This document shows, one piece after another, positions 62,477 to 64,000 of a stretch of 64,000 bases of DNA. Where the stretch lies: the NCBI RefSeq assembly GCF_021155765.1, contig NC_060116.1:12710001-12774000 (forward strand), given 5' to 3'. Made by a program: the position numbers and the translations under genes. The notes below the pieces were generated by a model. The model saw only the letters and a program-made list of their open reading frames with translations, ran no database searches and was not told the DNA's origin. Positions within the stretch are counted from its first letter, which is position 1; every line of letters begins with the position of its first letter. The DNA is from Diprion similis. Taxonomy: Eukaryota > Arthropoda > Insecta > Hymenoptera > Diprionidae.

Positions 62477-64000
62477 CTCCCGGTGGCGTCTGGCCTCGCC
62501 AAAGGCACACGAAACGTGACACTTCATCCTGACGCTGCTCTGATCGTCGCGAGCTGCTCCGGGAGCAGCTTCATCCTCGTCCATCTCAGATGGATCCTTT
62601 TGGCGTTAACTACACTCGCAGTTATTGCGCTGGAGTAGAAAACGCTCTTCACGTCCATCCTCATCCCTCATTCCTTTCAGGTTTGATATATACTGACATT
62701 CGTTCCTTTCCTCTGTCACTCGTTCATTATTCAACCGATAACAATTCCAGCTATCAGTATATAACCGCGATGTTTATTTTCTTATTATTTCCTAATGCCA
62801 GTTATAATCAAGCCCTGGTTTTCAGCCATTCGTAGATTATCTTACTACCTGTTACGTATTTACTTCTACCTTACATCTATTTGTATACATATTAAGATCA
62901 CGTTCGTCGATTCGTCACTGTTGCTTGTCTTTGCTAAGGGATTACGCACGCCCTCCCGTTATACAACCGATTGGATTCATACTTTCTAGGATTGTAGCAG
63001 GAGTTGAAACATCTGAGAAGAGCACTTTCAATTTTTCTTATCTTTCTTATCACCTCGTCAAGTTATGAGAAAATTCTTCAGTACACTGCCTGTGCTTACA
63101 CCTAAATCAAGGTAGAAAGAGTCAGGGTTAAAAAGATTGCACAGAACTCGATGCGTCTTCAAATGCATCTAAATGAAAGTATTAACGTGGATACTAGTTA
63201 TTTTCCTCCTTTTGGCTCTAATTTCCACTCTTTTCTATTCGCTTATGGTCTCCCTCTGACACGAAACGAGGTACTTAAGCCTTCCAACAGTACGACACAG
63301 CAGTGACAACGAAAATAGAGGGATATGAATGAAATATCGTTTTTTTTTTCAGAACTGTTATACCTATGTCTTTGAATTATAGAAACTACAGTTACTTTGT
63401 AATGCAGATGCGACATTCCAGACCAATTGTTTAAAACAAACGCACCTGATACCGGTATTTAGTTCTACTGGAAACCGTTGATGCAGAACTTTTTAAAACA
63501 CGACATTTCCTTTTTTTTTTATTTCCTATCAGAAATTTTGGATATGACGTGTTTTGAAAAAAACTTTACAAGAAAATTATTTCCTTTACTTTCGTCATTA
63601 TCAATTGCTTTCGTCGTGCTACTTGAAGTGAGTCTCGGGTAGTAATTCAAAATGAATGCGAATTCAATAAATAATAAAATACAGTGGGTGAATGAGAGAT
63701 CTCTCGATTGGAAGAACAGACTTTATAATCTATGAATTAATAATCATAATACAAATTTTTTGTGTGCAACATTTTTATACAATCAATGTAATTTAAACTT
63801 TAAAAGCAATATACATTTCTATACGTAATGCGTATCAGGTAACACATAATCCTTGTATCTATGAATACGTAACATACTTCAGAATCGGTACATCGATGTG
63901 ATATGCAGTGAAGTTCACTGCCATTCGGTGCAACAAATCGTCAAGGATTGAACTCGCAAGGATTAAGGCTTCTCGTGGACCATCAGGCGAATGTCCATTG
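62477..64000 (+). other. 3' UTR and downstream flank of the fibrinogen-related gene
   Basis: Non-coding after the TGA at 62474-62476. Nearby frames lack conserved features. A plus-strand AATAAA at 63666-63671 could end a 3' UTR of about 1.2 kb; non-canonical signals closer to the stop are possible. The last 300 nt are AT-rich with no recognisable gene. Confidence 0.4.

Overview
This is eukaryotic nuclear DNA from an insect. It has introns with GT/AG borders, long spacers full of simple-sequence repeats, and protein-coding exons that read as insect orthologs. CpG does not look depleted and the spacers are AT-leaning. Together with the feel of the proteins this suggests a hymenopteran, possibly a sawfly, but the order is inferred and not proven from the sequence.

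Layout. About the first 48 kb is gene-poor. I could not assign a conserved protein-coding exon there. It holds microsatellites, homopolymers and several non-autonomous transposon-like repeats: a fold-back element at 12.7-13.3 kb, a 0.6 kb near-palindrome at 30.5-31.1 kb, a two-copy MITE family at 35.1 and 43.3 kb in opposite orientations, and a weaker dispersed repeat at 24.6-25.0 kb. One short secreted-peptide-like ORF at 38.2-38.4 kb (minus) is a weak gene candidate. Whether this part is intergenic or lies inside a very long intron cannot be told from the window.

The last 16 kb is a compact cluster of four genes that I could resolve exon by exon, with every reading-frame phase closing. (1) Proteasome subunit alpha type-2, minus, 3 exons, 234 aa. 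(2) ILF2/NF45, plus, 4 coding exons and a 5' UTR intron, 383 aa. (3) Beta-sarcoglycan, minus, 3 exons, 326 aa. (4) A secreted coiled-coil protein with a C-terminal fibrinogen-like domain, plus, at least 9 coding exons, 793 aa as read through or 763 aa if a 90-nt in-frame candidate intron is spliced; it resembles the scabrous/CG9593 kind of arthropod fibrinogen-related protein.

The genes alternate in direction. PSMA2 and ILF2 are head to head over a very short shared promoter with a YY1-like motif. ILF2 and beta-sarcoglycan converge with close 3' ends. Beta-sarcoglycan and the fibrinogen-related gene are head to head across about 1.6 kb that contains another fold-back repeat. The four products (protein degradation, RNA binding, a muscle membrane complex, a secreted ligand-like protein) do not form a pathway, so their closeness looks like ordinary insect gene packing. 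I found no CRISPR array, rRNA, convincing tRNA, transposase, or obviously new multi-gene system.
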